From: Homoserinibacter sp. GY 40078
Lineage (GTDB): Bacteria > Actinomycetota > Actinomycetes > Actinomycetales > Microbacteriaceae
Direction of reading: 5' to 3'
DNA: 64,000 nt
Assembly: GCF_008017545.1 (NCBI RefSeq)
Contig: NZ_VRTZ01000001.1
Location: forward strand, 702,081 to 766,080
Below, one piece after another: positions 34,363 through 43,432 of this stretch (positions within the stretch are counted from its first letter, which is position 1; each line of letters opens with the position of its first letter). The translations under genes were made by a program, and so were the position numbers. The notes beneath the pieces are model-generated. The model was not told the DNA's origin. It saw only the letters and a list, made by a program, of their open reading frames with translations, and did not search any database.

Positions 34363-35204
34363 ACCGGCTGCGCATCCGCCACGTCACAGGCTTCCACTAC
34401 GAGGGTTCTGCGACGGCGTCGTACAACGAGGCGCGCATGCTGCCCGTCACGGGCGACGGCCAGCTCGTGCTGTATTCGAACCTTGAGATCTCACCGATGT
34501 CGAGCACCCACAGCTACGTGGACTACTGGGGCACGCGCGTCTCGAGCTTCGAGATCCTGACCCCGCACGACGAGCTGAGCCTCACGGCGACGAGCCTCGT
34601 CGAGGTGCGTGCGCGCGACGCCCTCGACGGTCGCCTCGGATGGGAGGAGCTGAACGTCGGGACGGCGCGCGCCACCGAATACGTCGAGCAGCTGACCCAG
34701 ACGAACCTCACCCGCCCGCCGCAGGAGGTCGTGGATCTCGCGACGGAGATCGTCGCGCAGCACGAGACCCCGTGCGATGCGGCGCTCGCGATCTGCACCG
34801 CGATCGGCGAGCAGATCGAGTACATGCCGGGTGTCACCGGGGTCTACACGACGGCGCGTGAGGCGTGGGAGCACCGCAAGGGCGTGTGCCAGGACATCAC
34901 GCACCTCGCGATCGGCGCCCTGCGTTCCGTGGGCATCGCCGCGCGCTACGTCTCGGGTTACTTGCACCCGCAGCCGGATGCCGATGTCGGCGTGACGGTC
35001 GCGGGCGAGTCGCACGCGTGGGTGGAGTGGTACTGCGGACGTTGGCACGGCTTCGATCCGACGAACCTCATCGACATCGGCGACCGCCACGTGATCGTGG
35101 GCCGCGGCCGCGACTATAACGACGTCGCCCCTCTGCGCGGCGTGTACGCGGGCCCGTCGCGGTCGCGCCTGTTCGTGACGGTCGAGATCACGCGCGAGGC
35201 GTAG
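34359..35204 (+). CDS. Transglutaminase-like protease/transferase
   Basis: A 281-residue protein. The N-terminal beta domain (1-120, Bact_transglu_N: RLRIRHVTGFHYEGSATASYNEARMLP) is followed by a transglutaminase core with the triad Cys177 (HRKGVCQDITHL), His219 (ESHAWVEWY) and Asp233 (HGFDPTN). No signal peptide. It probably cleaves or transfers amide bonds on a product of the ATP-grasp partner. It overlaps the alpha-E gene by 4 nt (ATGA). Confidence 0.9.
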   Translation: MNRLRIRHVTGFHYEGSATASYNEARMLPVTGDGQLVLYSNLEISPMSSTHSYVDYWGTRVSSFEILTPHDELSLTATSLVEVRARDALDGRLGWEELNVGTARATEYVEQLTQTNLTRPPQEVVDLATEIVAQHETPCDAALAICTAIGEQIEYMPGVTGVYTTAREAWEHRKGVCQDITHLAIGALRSVGIAARYVSGYLHPQPDADVGVTVAGESHAWVEWYCGRWHGFDPTNLIDIGDRHVIVGRGRDYNDVAPLRGVYAGPSRSRLFVTVEITREA

Positions 35205-35238
35205 AGCGCCCGAGCTGCGAGCCGCTACTGTTCAGTCT

Positions 35239-35703
35239 GTGAGGATCTCTCCGGGTGCTGCAGTAGCAGGCGTCGCGGTGGGTTCTGCGCTCGCACAGGC
35301 AACGGCAGTGACCTGGTGGTGGCTGACCGCGGGTCCCTGGTATTTCGCGTACGACTACATCGTCATCGGATTCGAGCCGCCCGTCGCGCTCGTGACGGTG
35401 GCGGTCCTCCTGCTCGGGGGGTTCTTCGGCTTGGTCCCCGCGCTCGTGTTCGTGCCGGTCATGCGCCGGTGGACATCAGCGCAGCGCATCCCGGCTGTAC
35501 TTGCTGTGCTGGTGCTCGCTCTGCTCGTCAGCTGCACACCGCTCGCGCTCCTGCACGACCTGCCTGATGCGCGTACGTCCGTGCTGACCGTGCTCGGCGG
35601 AGCGCTGCTGGCCTTCCTCGTCGGAGCGCCGGCGACCATCGTGGTCGACCGTCGCGCCTCGGCCGAGGCCGCCGCCATCGCCGCCGCGTTCCGGGAGCCC
35701 TAG
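35239..35703 (+). CDS. Small membrane protein, unknown
   Basis: A 154-residue protein with about four hydrophobic helices (residues 5-27, 45-70, 82-102 and 115-135) and a charged Ala/Glu C-terminus. I do not recognise the family. The GTG at 35239 has TACTGT (35226-35231) 7 nt upstream and no Shine-Dalgarno, so it has its own leaderless promoter. It overlaps the end of the convergent LacI gene by 4 bp. Confidence 0.6.
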   Translation: MRISPGAAVAGVAVGSALAQATAVTWWWLTAGPWYFAYDYIVIGFEPPVALVTVAVLLLGGFFGLVPALVFVPVMRRWTSAQRIPAVLAVLVLALLVSCTPLALLHDLPDARTSVLTVLGGALLAFLVGAPATIVVDRRASAEAAAIAAAFREP

Positions 35704-36710
35704 GCGCGTAGGCGCGGGCCGCTCGATGCGCGCACCACGACGGATGCCGGGAGCAGTTCGTCGGGAGCGGGCGCTTCGCCGCGCAGCAGGGCGCGCATCC
35801 GGTCCCACGCGTCCGCTCCGAGTCGTTCGTGGGGCACAGCCGCGGTCGTGAGCGCGGGCGCGGTGTACCGGGCGAAGGGCACGTCGTCGAAGCCCGTGAC
35901 AGACACGTCGTCGGGAACTCGCACCCCCAACGCGCTGAGGCCGTCGATCAGCCCGATCGCGACGAGGTCGTTGAAGGCGAGTACTGCGGTGGCCCCGGTC
36001 TGCCGCACGTTGTCCGCCGCTCGGCGTCCGTCGTCGGTGGTGGCCCCACCCGGCAGCTCGTGGATGCTGACGCCCGGGTTGCTCTCGCGCACGCGGTCGA
36101 GGCCGCGACGGCGGTGGCGATCGGAGACGGATGCCTCGGGCCCCGCGACGTAGGCGAGGTGCTCGTGGCCGAGGCCGATGAGGTGCTCGGCGAGCTGGGC
36201 GATGCCGCCCGCGTAGTCGATCCCGACCGAGGGAACGCCCGCCCGCTCGCGGTTGACGAGCACGAGCGGTGACAGCTCGGCGTCGAGCGCCGCGAGCCGG
36301 TCGTCGGGCATGCGTGGCGCGCACAGCACCAGGGCGTCGCAGCGGTGGCGCACTTCGGAGGCGAGGTCGGGCTCGTCGCCGGGCGACTCGGTCGAGTCGG
36401 CGACGAGTACCCGGTAGCCGTCGCTCGCGGCCGCGCGGGTGAGGCCCGCGAGCACCGCCTGGAACGCGGGATTCCCGAGGTCGGGGACGACGAGTGCGAT
36501 GGCGCCGGTGCGTCCGAGGGCGAGACTGCGGGCGAGGTGGCTGGGGCGGTAGCCGAGGGCCGTCGCCGAGGCGCGCACCCGATCCGCGACGGATTCCTCG
36601 CCGGCGAAGCGCCCGTTCATCACCCGGGACACGGTCGCGGGCGAGACCTCCGCGTGCTCGGCGACGTCCGCGATGGTGGGGAACCCGGCTCGGCGGAAAG
36701 CGTGCGTCAC
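35700..36710 (-). CDS. LacI-family regulator of the aldarate operon
   Basis: A 336-residue LacI/GalR repressor: HTH and hinge in FPTIADVAEHAEVSPATVSRVMNGRFAGEESVADRVRASATALGYRPSHLARSLALGRTGAIALVVPD, then a periplasmic-binding-type sugar domain. The GTG at 36710 has TAGGGT (minus strand, 36717-36722) exactly 6 nt upstream: leaderless. It is divergent from the uronate operon, whose promoter carries an 18-bp perfect palindrome at +1. The ligand is probably a uronate, aldarate or pathway intermediate. Confidence 0.92.
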   Translation of the reverse strand: MTHAFRRAGFPTIADVAEHAEVSPATVSRVMNGRFAGEESVADRVRASATALGYRPSHLARSLALGRTGAIALVVPDLGNPAFQAVLAGLTRAAASDGYRVLVADSTESPGDEPDLASEVRHRCDALVLCAPRMPDDRLAALDAELSPLVLVNRERAGVPSVGIDYAGGIAQLAEHLIGLGHEHLAYVAGPEASVSDRHRRRGLDRVRESNPGVSIHELPGGATTDDGRRAADNVRQTGATAVLAFNDLVAIGLIDGLSALGVRVPDDVSVTGFDDVPFARYTAPALTTAAVPHERLGADAWDRMRALLRGEAPAPDELLPASVVVRASSGPRLRA

Positions 36711-36734
36711 AGCGCCACCCTAGCCGCCGCCGGT

Positions 36735-36790
36735 TTGACCTGGGCCGCGGCGGGCGGGCATACTTGCCGCGTCGAGAAAGCGCTTTCTCG
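36735..36790 (+). promoter_or_regulatory. Promoter and LacI operator of the hexuronate operon
   Basis: TTGACC (36735-36740), an 18-bp spacer and CATACT (36759-36764) give a near-consensus promoter with a start near 36771. The perfect 18-bp palindrome CGAGAAAGCGCTTTCTCG (36773-36790) has the central CG typical of LacI/GalR operators and covers the start point, so repression is expected. An AGGAGG follows at 36792-36797. Confidence 0.85.
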
Positions 36791-36810
36791 CCAGGAGGAA
36801 GGGAAGACCC

Positions 36811-37728
36811 GTGGTCGATGGCGGACCCGTCCGCACCCTCGTGACCGGGGGAGCGGGTCGACTGGGGCGCAGCGTCGTGGCGGTGCTCGCCGCATCCGGA
36901 CGCCACGTCTTCTCGGTCGACCGCACCACGTCGGAGGGCCTCCCCGCGCGGCAGATCGTGGCCGATCTGCTCGACGCCGACACCCGCCGACGGGTGTTCG
37001 ACGACGTACGCCCGGACGAGGTCGTGCACCTCGCCGCGATCCCCGCACCGCGCATGGCGCCTGAGGACGAGACCTACCTCGTCAACACGACGCTCGCCCT
37101 GGGTGTTGTGGAGGAGTCGCTCCGCACCGGCGTCCGCGCGCTGCTCGTCGCTTCGAGCCCCACGGTGATCGGATACGGATCGCCCAGCGGATGGGCGCCT
37201 GCCTACCTCCCGATCGACGAGGACCACCCGGTCGCCCCGTGGAACGCATACGCGCTCTCGAAGGTGGCCGTCGAGGAGCTCATGCGGATGGTGGCCCGGC
37301 GAGACGGCGACCGCATCCGCGTCGGTTCGTTCCGCCCCTCGTACGTGGTCGCTCCGGAGGAGTGGCTCGGCGCGCCCACCCAGCAGGGGCACACGATCCG
37401 CGAACGCCTCGCGCAGCCCGAGCTCGCTGTGGGGTCGTTCTTCAACTACCTCGACGCGCGGGATGCGGGCGACTTCGTGGTGGCCTGGCTCGATGCCCCC
37501 GACTCGACACCCAACGGCGAGGTGTTCTTCGTCGCCGCGCCGGATCCGCTCGTCACCGGGTCGGTGCACGAGGCCATCGCCCGCGCTCTCCCGGCGGCCG
37601 CGCCCGCGGCGTCGTCGATCGGCGACACGGGTCCCCTGTTCTCGACCGAGCGGGCCGCACGGCTGCTCGGTTGGCACGCGCGCCGTACCTGGCGCACCGA
37701 ACTCCCCGAGGAGGGTGCGGATGACTGA
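36811..37728 (+). CDS. NAD-dependent epimerase/dehydratase-family, probable uronate dehydrogenase
   Basis: A 305-residue extended SDR: Rossmann loop VTGGAGRLGRSV (10-21), catalytic YALSK (Tyr about 147, Lys about 151) and the Ser region VASSPTVIGYG. In the context of aldarate dehydratase, KdgD and 2,5-dioxovalerate dehydrogenase, oxidation of glucuronate or galacturonate to the aldaro-lactone is the fitting activity. Characterised uronate dehydrogenases are shorter (about 265-280 residues), so an epimerase role is not excluded. GTG start at 36811 downstream of the LacI operator. Its end overlaps kdgD by 8 nt. Confidence 0.78.
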   Translation: MVDGGPVRTLVTGGAGRLGRSVVAVLAASGRHVFSVDRTTSEGLPARQIVADLLDADTRRRVFDDVRPDEVVHLAAIPAPRMAPEDETYLVNTTLALGVVEESLRTGVRALLVASSPTVIGYGSPSGWAPAYLPIDEDHPVAPWNAYALSKVAVEELMRMVARRDGDRIRVGSFRPSYVVAPEEWLGAPTQQGHTIRERLAQPELAVGSFFNYLDARDAGDFVVAWLDAPDSTPNGEVFFVAAPDPLVTGSVHEAIARALPAAAPAASSIGDTGPLFSTERAARLLGWHARRTWRTELPEEGADD

Positions 37729-38635
37729 GCTGAGCTTCCCCGACGGGGTGCTGTTCTTCCCGGTGACGGCGTTCGACGCGGACGGCCGCGTGAACCGCGA
37801 TGTGACGGCGGGCCACATCGCCGAGCGCGTCGAGCAGGGGCCGGGCGGCGTCTTCGCCGCGTGCGGCACGGGTGAGTTCCACGCCCTCGCCGCCGATGAG
37901 CACGCCGAGGTCGTACGCGCCGCGGTCGAGGCGACGGCCGGCCGGGTGCCGGTGATCGCCGGAGCGGGTGGGCCGCTCGGGCATGCCATCGCGTGCGTCC
38001 GTGCAGCAGAGCAGGCGGGAGCCGACGGCATCCTGCTGCTCCCGCCGTACCTCGTGGAGGGACCGACCGCAGGAGTCGTCGCCTACATCGAGGCGGTGCT
38101 CGCAGCAACCCGGCTGCCCGTGATCCTCTATCACCGGGGTGCCGGTCGCCTCACCACCGCAGCGGTCGAGCGGCTGCTCGCGAACCCGCGCGTCGCGGGC
38201 ATCAAGGACGGCGTGGGCGACATCGCCCTCGCGCAGCAGTTCGTGCGCGTCGCTGCCGGCCTCGACCGCACCACGCTGTTCTTCAACGGCTTGCTGACCG
38301 CAGAGGCCAGCCAGGCGGCATACCGCGCGATCGGGGTGCCGCTGTACTCGTCCGCGGTCTTCGCGATGGCACCCGAGATCGCGACCACGTTCTACCGGGC
38401 GTCGATCGGCGACGATCTCGACACCCAGCACCGCCTGCTCGACGGGTTCTACCGGCCACTCGTGGCGCTGCGCGACGAGACTCCGGGCTTCGCCGTGTCG
38501 CTCATCAAGGCAGGGCTCCGGCTCGGCGGCGACCACGTCGGCTCGGTGCGTCCGCCGCTCGTCGACCCGAGCACCGCGCAACTCGACCGCCTCGCCGCGA
38601 TCCTGGATGCCGGGCGGGCGCTCGTCGCCGCATGA
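37721..38635 (+). CDS. kdgD: 5-Dehydro-4-deoxyglucarate dehydratase
   Basis: A 304-residue DapA-superfamily barrel. The N-terminus SFPDGVLFFPVTAFDADGRVN, ACGTGEFHALAADEH, YHRGAG with the conserved Tyr, and the Schiff-base Lys in GIKDGVGDI are KdgD hallmarks. It converts 5-dehydro-4-deoxy-D-glucarate to 2,5-dioxopentanoate, CO2 and water. Follows the SDR gene and overlaps the enolase-superfamily gene by 4 nt. Confidence 0.92.
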   Translation: MTELSFPDGVLFFPVTAFDADGRVNRDVTAGHIAERVEQGPGGVFAACGTGEFHALAADEHAEVVRAAVEATAGRVPVIAGAGGPLGHAIACVRAAEQAGADGILLLPPYLVEGPTAGVVAYIEAVLAATRLPVILYHRGAGRLTTAAVERLLANPRVAGIKDGVGDIALAQQFVRVAAGLDRTTLFFNGLLTAEASQAAYRAIGVPLYSSAVFAMAPEIATTFYRASIGDDLDTQHRLLDGFYRPLVALRDETPGFAVSLIKAGLRLGGDHVGSVRPPLVDPSTAQLDRLAAILDAGRALVAA

Positions 38636-39708
38636 CCGCACCCGTCGTCGAGAGCATCCGGGTCGGCCGGGTGGCGATTCCCCTGACGCGGCCCTGGGGC
38701 GCCGACGTGCAGACGGTCACGGTGCTGCCCGTCGAGGTGGGCTGCTCGGATGGCGTCGTCGGCCACGGCTTCAGCTGGACTCCCACGATCGGTGCGGGCG
38801 CCGTCCGCGCGATGCTCGAGGAGGACCTCACCGCGTGGTGGACCGGCCGCCCGGCCGACCCCGCCGGATGGCACGCCGCCTGGGCGCACCTGCACGAGGC
38901 GGGCGGGGGAGGGGTCACGACGATCGCGCTCGCCGGCATCGACCTCGCCCTGTGGGACGCGGAGGCCCGGCGCCGGGGCCGCGGGCTTCCGGAGCTCCTG
39001 GGGCGCCACCACGATCGGCTGCCCGTGTACGGCAGCGGCGTGAACCTGCACTATCCGATCGACGACCTCGTGGCGCAGGCGCGCCGCTGGATCGATGCCG
39101 GACATCGGGCCGTGAAGGTGAAGGTCGGCAAGCCCGACCCCCGCGAGGACCTCGACCGGATGCGCGCCGTCCGCGAGACGATCGGCCCCGATGTCGCGCT
39201 CATGATCGACGCGAACCAGCGGTGGGATCTCGCGCAGGCCGAGGGCGCCCTCGGGCTCCTCGCCGAGGTGCGACCCGCGTGGATCGAGGAGCCGCTGCGC
39301 GCCGATGACCTCGCCGCGCACCGAGAGCTGCGGGCGCGGATCGACATCTCTCTCGCGGTCGGCGAGAACCTGCACACGATCCACCGCTTCCGCGAGGCGA
39401 TCGACGCGGGCGCCGACATCGTGCAGCCGAACGTGATCCGCGTGGGCGGGATCACCCCGTTCCTCGAGATCGCCCGGCTCGCGCGGCAGAGCGAGGTGCG
39501 CCTTGCTCCGCATCTGCTTCCCGAGCTCTCGGCGCAGCTCGCCTTCGCCGACGAAGATGAGTGGTGGGTGGAGGATGTCGAGGACGCGCGTTTCGCGGAG
39601 CTCGACGTGCTCGCCGAGGATCCGCGGCTGACGTTCGCGGACGGCTGGGTGTCCGGCGGGCCCGAGGTCGGGCTCGGTATCCGATTCCGGGAGGAGAGCG
39701 ATCGATGA
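38632..39708 (+). CDS. Enolase-superfamily aldarate (glucarate/galactarate-type) dehydratase
   Basis: A 358-residue mandelate racemase/muconate lactonizing enzyme-like protein. Lys base in VKVKVGKPDP, metal ligands Asp in MIDANQRWD, Glu in WIEEPL and Glu in AVGENLH, and His in LAPHLLPELS are present. It dehydrates an acid sugar to 5-keto-4-deoxyglucarate, the KdgD substrate; whether glucarate, galactarate or a lactone is preferred cannot be read. Coupled to both neighbours by 4-nt overlaps. Confidence 0.85.
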   Translation: MTAPVVESIRVGRVAIPLTRPWGADVQTVTVLPVEVGCSDGVVGHGFSWTPTIGAGAVRAMLEEDLTAWWTGRPADPAGWHAAWAHLHEAGGGGVTTIALAGIDLALWDAEARRRGRGLPELLGRHHDRLPVYGSGVNLHYPIDDLVAQARRWIDAGHRAVKVKVGKPDPREDLDRMRAVRETIGPDVALMIDANQRWDLAQAEGALGLLAEVRPAWIEEPLRADDLAAHRELRARIDISLAVGENLHTIHRFREAIDAGADIVQPNVIRVGGITPFLEIARLARQSEVRLAPHLLPELSAQLAFADEDEWWVEDVEDARFAELDVLAEDPRLTFADGWVSGGPEVGLGIRFREESDR

Positions 39709-41126
39709 ACGATGTGCAGGAGCTCGTGACGAGGGCAGATGAGGTGGCGCCGGAGTTCGCGGCCACGAGCGCAGCCGAGCGCCGGGCGCTGCTGCGCGGA
39801 ATCGCCGACGTGATGGATGCGGGCGCCGACGAGCTGGTCACGATCGCGGGCGAGGAGACGGCGCTGCCCGAGGCGCGCCTGCGCGGCGAGCTGGCTCGCA
39901 CGACCTGGCAGTTGCGCAAGTTCGGCGACGCCGTCGTGGAGGGCTCCTACCTTGAGGCGGTCGTCGACCACGCCGATCCGTCGGACGTGCCGCCGCGCCC
40001 CGATCTTCGCCGGATGCTGCGCCCGCTCGGCCCTGTCGCCATGTTCGCGGCGTCGAATTTCCCGTTCGCGTTCTCTGTCGCGGGCGGCGATACGGCGTCC
40101 GCGCTCGCCGCGGGGTGCCCGGTGATCGTGAAGGCGCACTCGGGACATCCGCGGCTCTCGCGGCGCACGGCCGAGCTCGTGTCGGCTGCTGTCGAGGCGG
40201 CGGGTCTGCCCGCCGGGGTGTTCGGACTCGTGGAGGGCTTCGAGCAGGGGCTCGCCCTCGTCGATGCGGAGCCGATCGAGGCGGTGTCGTTCACTGGATC
40301 GGTCGCCGGGGGCCGAGCGCTGCTCGACCGCTGCACCGCCAGGCCCCGGCCGATTCCGTTCTTCGGCGAGCTCGGGAGCCTCAACCCGGTGGTCGTGACC
40401 GCCGCCGCCGACGCGGCCCGCGGCGACGAGCTCGCCGCGGGACTCGCGGGCTCGTTCCAGTTGGGGGCGGGCCAGTTCTGCACCAAGCCGGGGCTCGTGC
40501 TGGTGCCTCAAGGGTCGCGCCTGATCCAGGAGCTGCCCGCGCAGGTCGCCGAGGAGGAGCCGACGATGCTCACGGAGCGGATCGCGGAGGGCTTCGCGAC
40601 CGGACGCGCAGCCGCCACCGCGGTCGATGGCGTCGAGGTGCTCGCAGGCGGCGGTGGCGCGACCGCTCCGACCCTGCTCGCGACCGACGCATCCGTGCTG
40701 CTCGCGAACGCCGAGGTGCTTCTCGAGGAGGTGTTCGGGCCGCTGACGCTGCTCGTGCGCTACGCCGACGCGGCGGAACGGGAGAGCGTGCTGGCCGAGC
40801 TTCCCGGTAGCCTCACCGCGACGCTCCACGCGGAAGACTCCGACGACATCGACGGCCTCGTCGACCGCCTGGGCCGACTTGCCGGCCGGGTGCTCTTCGC
40901 GGGGTGGCCGACGGGCGTCGCCGTGTCATGGGCGCAGCACCACGGGGGACCGTGGCCCGCCACGAACACCCAGCACACCTCCGTCGGCATGACGTCGATC
41001 AGGCGCTTCCTGCGGCCGGTCGCCTACCAGGACGCCCCCGAGCGCGCGCTGCCGCCCGAGTTGCGCGACGACAACCCGCTCGGCATCCCGCGTCGGGTCG
41101 ACGGGCGGCTCGTCCCGGGCGCCTGA
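39705..41126 (+). CDS. 2,5-Dioxovalerate (alpha-ketoglutarate semialdehyde) dehydrogenase
   Basis: A 473-residue aldehyde dehydrogenase of the KGSADH subgroup: FAASNFPFAFSVAGGDTASALAAGCPVIVKAHSGHPRLS is its signature. Glu in FGELGSLNPVV and catalytic Cys in GAGQFCTKPGLV are present. It oxidises 2,5-dioxopentanoate to 2-oxoglutarate with NAD(P)+, the last step of the operon. The ATG at 39705 follows GGAGGAG and overlaps the previous stop. It converges on the MFS gene with 13 bp between. Confidence 0.92.
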   Translation: MNDVQELVTRADEVAPEFAATSAAERRALLRGIADVMDAGADELVTIAGEETALPEARLRGELARTTWQLRKFGDAVVEGSYLEAVVDHADPSDVPPRPDLRRMLRPLGPVAMFAASNFPFAFSVAGGDTASALAAGCPVIVKAHSGHPRLSRRTAELVSAAVEAAGLPAGVFGLVEGFEQGLALVDAEPIEAVSFTGSVAGGRALLDRCTARPRPIPFFGELGSLNPVVVTAAADAARGDELAAGLAGSFQLGAGQFCTKPGLVLVPQGSRLIQELPAQVAEEEPTMLTERIAEGFATGRAAATAVDGVEVLAGGGGATAPTLLATDASVLLANAEVLLEEVFGPLTLLVRYADAAERESVLAELPGSLTATLHAEDSDDIDGLVDRLGRLAGRVLFAGWPTGVAVSWAQHHGGPWPATNTQHTSVGMTSIRRFLRPVAYQDAPERALPPELRDDNPLGIPRRVDGRLVPGA

Positions 41127-41139
41127 CCCCGGCTCGCCG

Positions 41140-42468
41140 CTAGCGCTGCGTCGTCGCCTCGACGATCGCGATCTCCCGCGTGGCCGTGTCGCGATCCGCG
41201 GGGGTCGGGCGGTCGAGGCGCAGCGGCCACGCGCGTCCGCGATCCCAGCGCAGGCGCACCTCGCGTGTGCGCACGTAGAAGACCCCGGCGATGCCGGCGG
41301 CGAGGAGCCCGGATGCGGCTCCGACCGCGATCGCCCACCGCGGCCCCGCGGCATCCGCGACGGCACCGACGAGAGGCGCGCCGATCGGGGTTCCGCCGAG
41401 GAAGATCCCCAGGTACAGCGCCATGACCCGGCCGCGCATGGAGGGCGAGGTCGTCGTCTGCACGTAGGCGTTCGCTGTGTTCATCATGGTGATCCCCGCG
41501 AACCCGACGAGGGTGAGCAGCACGCCGAAGCTCAGCTGCTCGGGCGCGAGGGCCGCGGCGGCGAGCGAGAGCCCGAACCCGGCGGAGGCGAGGGTGAGCG
41601 TGCGCAGACGGGGTCGATCCCGCCGCGCCGCGAGCAGCGCTCCCGCGACCGATCCGACGGCGAGCGCCGACGAGAGCCAGCCGAATTCCTCGGGCCCCTC
41701 ACCGAACTCGACCCGCGCCATCGTGGCTGTGTAGATGGGGAAGTTGTATCCGAGGGTGCCCGTGAGGAACACCATCGTGAAGACCAGCAGGATGTCGGGT
41801 CGACGGCGCACGTACCGGAACCCGGCGCGTAGCTGACCCGGCCCGCGCGCCTTGCGGGTGAAGGGGGTGAGGTCGGAGGTGTGGAGCGCGGCGAGGGCCG
41901 CGAGCATCGCGACGAAGGTGCCCGCGTTGATGATGAACACCCAGCCCGAGCCCACGGCGGCGACGAGGATGCCCGCGACGGCAGGGCCGATCAGGCGCGC
42001 GCCGTTGAAGGATGCCGCGTTCAGGGCGACGGCGTTCGCGAGGAGGCGGCCGTCGACGAGCTCGCCCACGAACGCCTGACGCGCGGGGGCATCGAACGCG
42101 GCGGTGACGCCGAGTCCGAGGGCGAATCCGAACACCATCCACAACTCGGCCACGCCGAGCAAGGTCACGAGGCCGAGCCCGAGCGCGAGCAGCAGCATGA
42201 CGCCCTGTGTAACGGCGAGCACGCGCCGCCGGTCGAAGCGGTCTGCCACCCACCCGGTCACCGGGAGCAGGACGAGCTGCGGCCCGAACTGCAGAGCCAT
42301 CACGACGCCGACGGCGATGGCATCCTCGTCGGTCAGCTCGACGAGCACGAGCCAGTCCTGCGCGATCCGCTGCATCCAGGTGCCGATGTTCGACACGAAC
42401 GCGCCCGCGAACCACAGCCGATAGTTCCGTGTCGCGAAGGAACGGAACGTCTGACTCATCCCCTCCAT
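41140..42468 (-). CDS. MFS exporter, EntS/MFS_3 family
   Basis: A 442-residue transporter with 12 predicted helices. The N-terminus FRSFATRNYRLWFAGAFVSNIGTWMQRIAQDWLVL and the MFS_3 motif VTGWVADRFDRRRVL are typical of enterobactin-exporter-like and drug-efflux members; FDAPARQAFVGELVD is characteristic. Substrate unknown; it is not clearly the uronate uptake system for the adjacent operon because the family exports. Tandem ATGs at 42471 and 42468; the second has better spacing to GGAGGAG. An ATG at 42459 is also possible. Confidence 0.85.
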   Translation of the reverse strand: MEGMSQTFRSFATRNYRLWFAGAFVSNIGTWMQRIAQDWLVLVELTDEDAIAVGVVMALQFGPQLVLLPVTGWVADRFDRRRVLAVTQGVMLLLALGLGLVTLLGVAELWMVFGFALGLGVTAAFDAPARQAFVGELVDGRLLANAVALNAASFNGARLIGPAVAGILVAAVGSGWVFIINAGTFVAMLAALAALHTSDLTPFTRKARGPGQLRAGFRYVRRRPDILLVFTMVFLTGTLGYNFPIYTATMARVEFGEGPEEFGWLSSALAVGSVAGALLAARRDRPRLRTLTLASAGFGLSLAAAALAPEQLSFGVLLTLVGFAGITMMNTANAYVQTTTSPSMRGRVMALYLGIFLGGTPIGAPLVGAVADAAGPRWAIAVGAASGLLAAGIAGVFYVRTREVRLRWDRGRAWPLRLDRPTPADRDTATREIAIVEATTQR

Positions 42469-42526
42469 CATGCTCCTCCCGCAGGCGCGGCCGCTCGCGC
42501 TACGCTCTCACCGGCGAGGAGGCCTC

Positions 42527-43393
42527 ATGAACGACATCACGCGAGTGGATCGGACGTTCGTCGACACGTACGGCGTCACCATCCACTTCCATGTCTGGTC
42601 GGGGCCCGAACCGCGCGCTGCGGTGCAGATCGTCCACGGGATCGGGGAGTACGCCCTCCGGTACGACGCGTTCGCGCGCGAGCTCGCCTCGGCCGGATAC
42701 GTCGTGTACGCCGCCGATCTGCGCGGCCACGGCGCGACCGGGCTCGGCCAGTACGGCGGCGACCACTCCCGCCTCGGGCGCCTGGGTCCTGGGGGGCTGC
42801 ATGCCGCGATCGCGGCTGTGCTGCAGTTCACGCGCATGATCCACGACGAGACCCCCGGGCTCCCGTTCGCGCTCTTCGGGCACAGCATGGGGTCGCTCTT
42901 CGCGCAGAAGCTCATCGACGCGGATGCGGCGCCCTACGACGCCGTGATCCTGTCGGGCACCGCGTACCGGACCGTGCGTCACATGAACGGCGGCGACCTG
43001 AATGCCCGGCACCGCCACCTCGGAACGACCGGTCACGAGTGGCTCTCGCGCGACCCGGAGGTGCAGAAGGCCTTCGCCGCCGATCCGCTGACCTTCGACG
43101 CGACGGTGCTGAAACTCTGGGGCCTCGCCGACACGCTCCGGCTGCTCGGCACCCCGCGGCGGCTCAACCGCGACGTGCCGATGCTCATCATGATCGGCGA
43201 GGAGGATCCGCTCGGCGGCCCGAAGAGCGTCGAGCTCCTCGCGAACGCGTATCGGACTCGCGGCGGTCTCAGTGACGTCACCGTCACCGTCTATCCGGAG
43301 GCCCGGCACGAGACGCTGAACGAGCTGAATCGCGCCGAGGTCTACGCCGACGTCATCCGCTGGCTCGACGCCCGGCTGGATGGTCACCGCTGA
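42527..43393 (+). CDS. Alpha/beta hydrolase, monoacylglycerol-lipase-like
   Basis: A 288-residue serine hydrolase: VQIVHGIGEYALRYDAFARELASAGY (oxyanion region), nucleophile Ser in FGHSMGSLF, Asp in IGEEDPLGGPKSV and His in ARHETLNELN. The layout matches monoacylglycerol lipase/lysophospholipase. Cytoplasmic. The ATG at 42527 follows GGCGAGGAGG, with a TACGCT -10 (42501-42506). It is divergent from the MFS gene and ends at the iron-box region. Confidence 0.9.
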   Translation: MNDITRVDRTFVDTYGVTIHFHVWSGPEPRAAVQIVHGIGEYALRYDAFARELASAGYVVYAADLRGHGATGLGQYGGDHSRLGRLGPGGLHAAIAAVLQFTRMIHDETPGLPFALFGHSMGSLFAQKLIDADAAPYDAVILSGTAYRTVRHMNGGDLNARHRHLGTTGHEWLSRDPEVQKAFAADPLTFDATVLKLWGLADTLRLLGTPRRLNRDVPMLIMIGEEDPLGGPKSVELLANAYRTRGGLSDVTVTVYPEARHETLNELNRAEVYADVIRWLDARLDGHR

Positions 43394-43411
43394 ACTTAGG
43401 TCGGCCTAAGT
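43394..43411 (+). promoter_or_regulatory. Iron-box-like palindrome upstream of the lipoate ligase/iron ABC operon
   Basis: ACTTAGG-TCGG-CCTAAGT is a perfect palindrome that shares TTAGG and CCTAA halves with the DtxR/IdeR box but has a 4-bp rather than 9-bp outer spacing. It lies 9 bp before the TAGGCT -10 box (43421-43426). Iron control is likely but the match is weaker than at 31435. Confidence 0.6.
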
Positions 43412-43432
43412 CGCCGCGGCTAGGCTGGCGGG

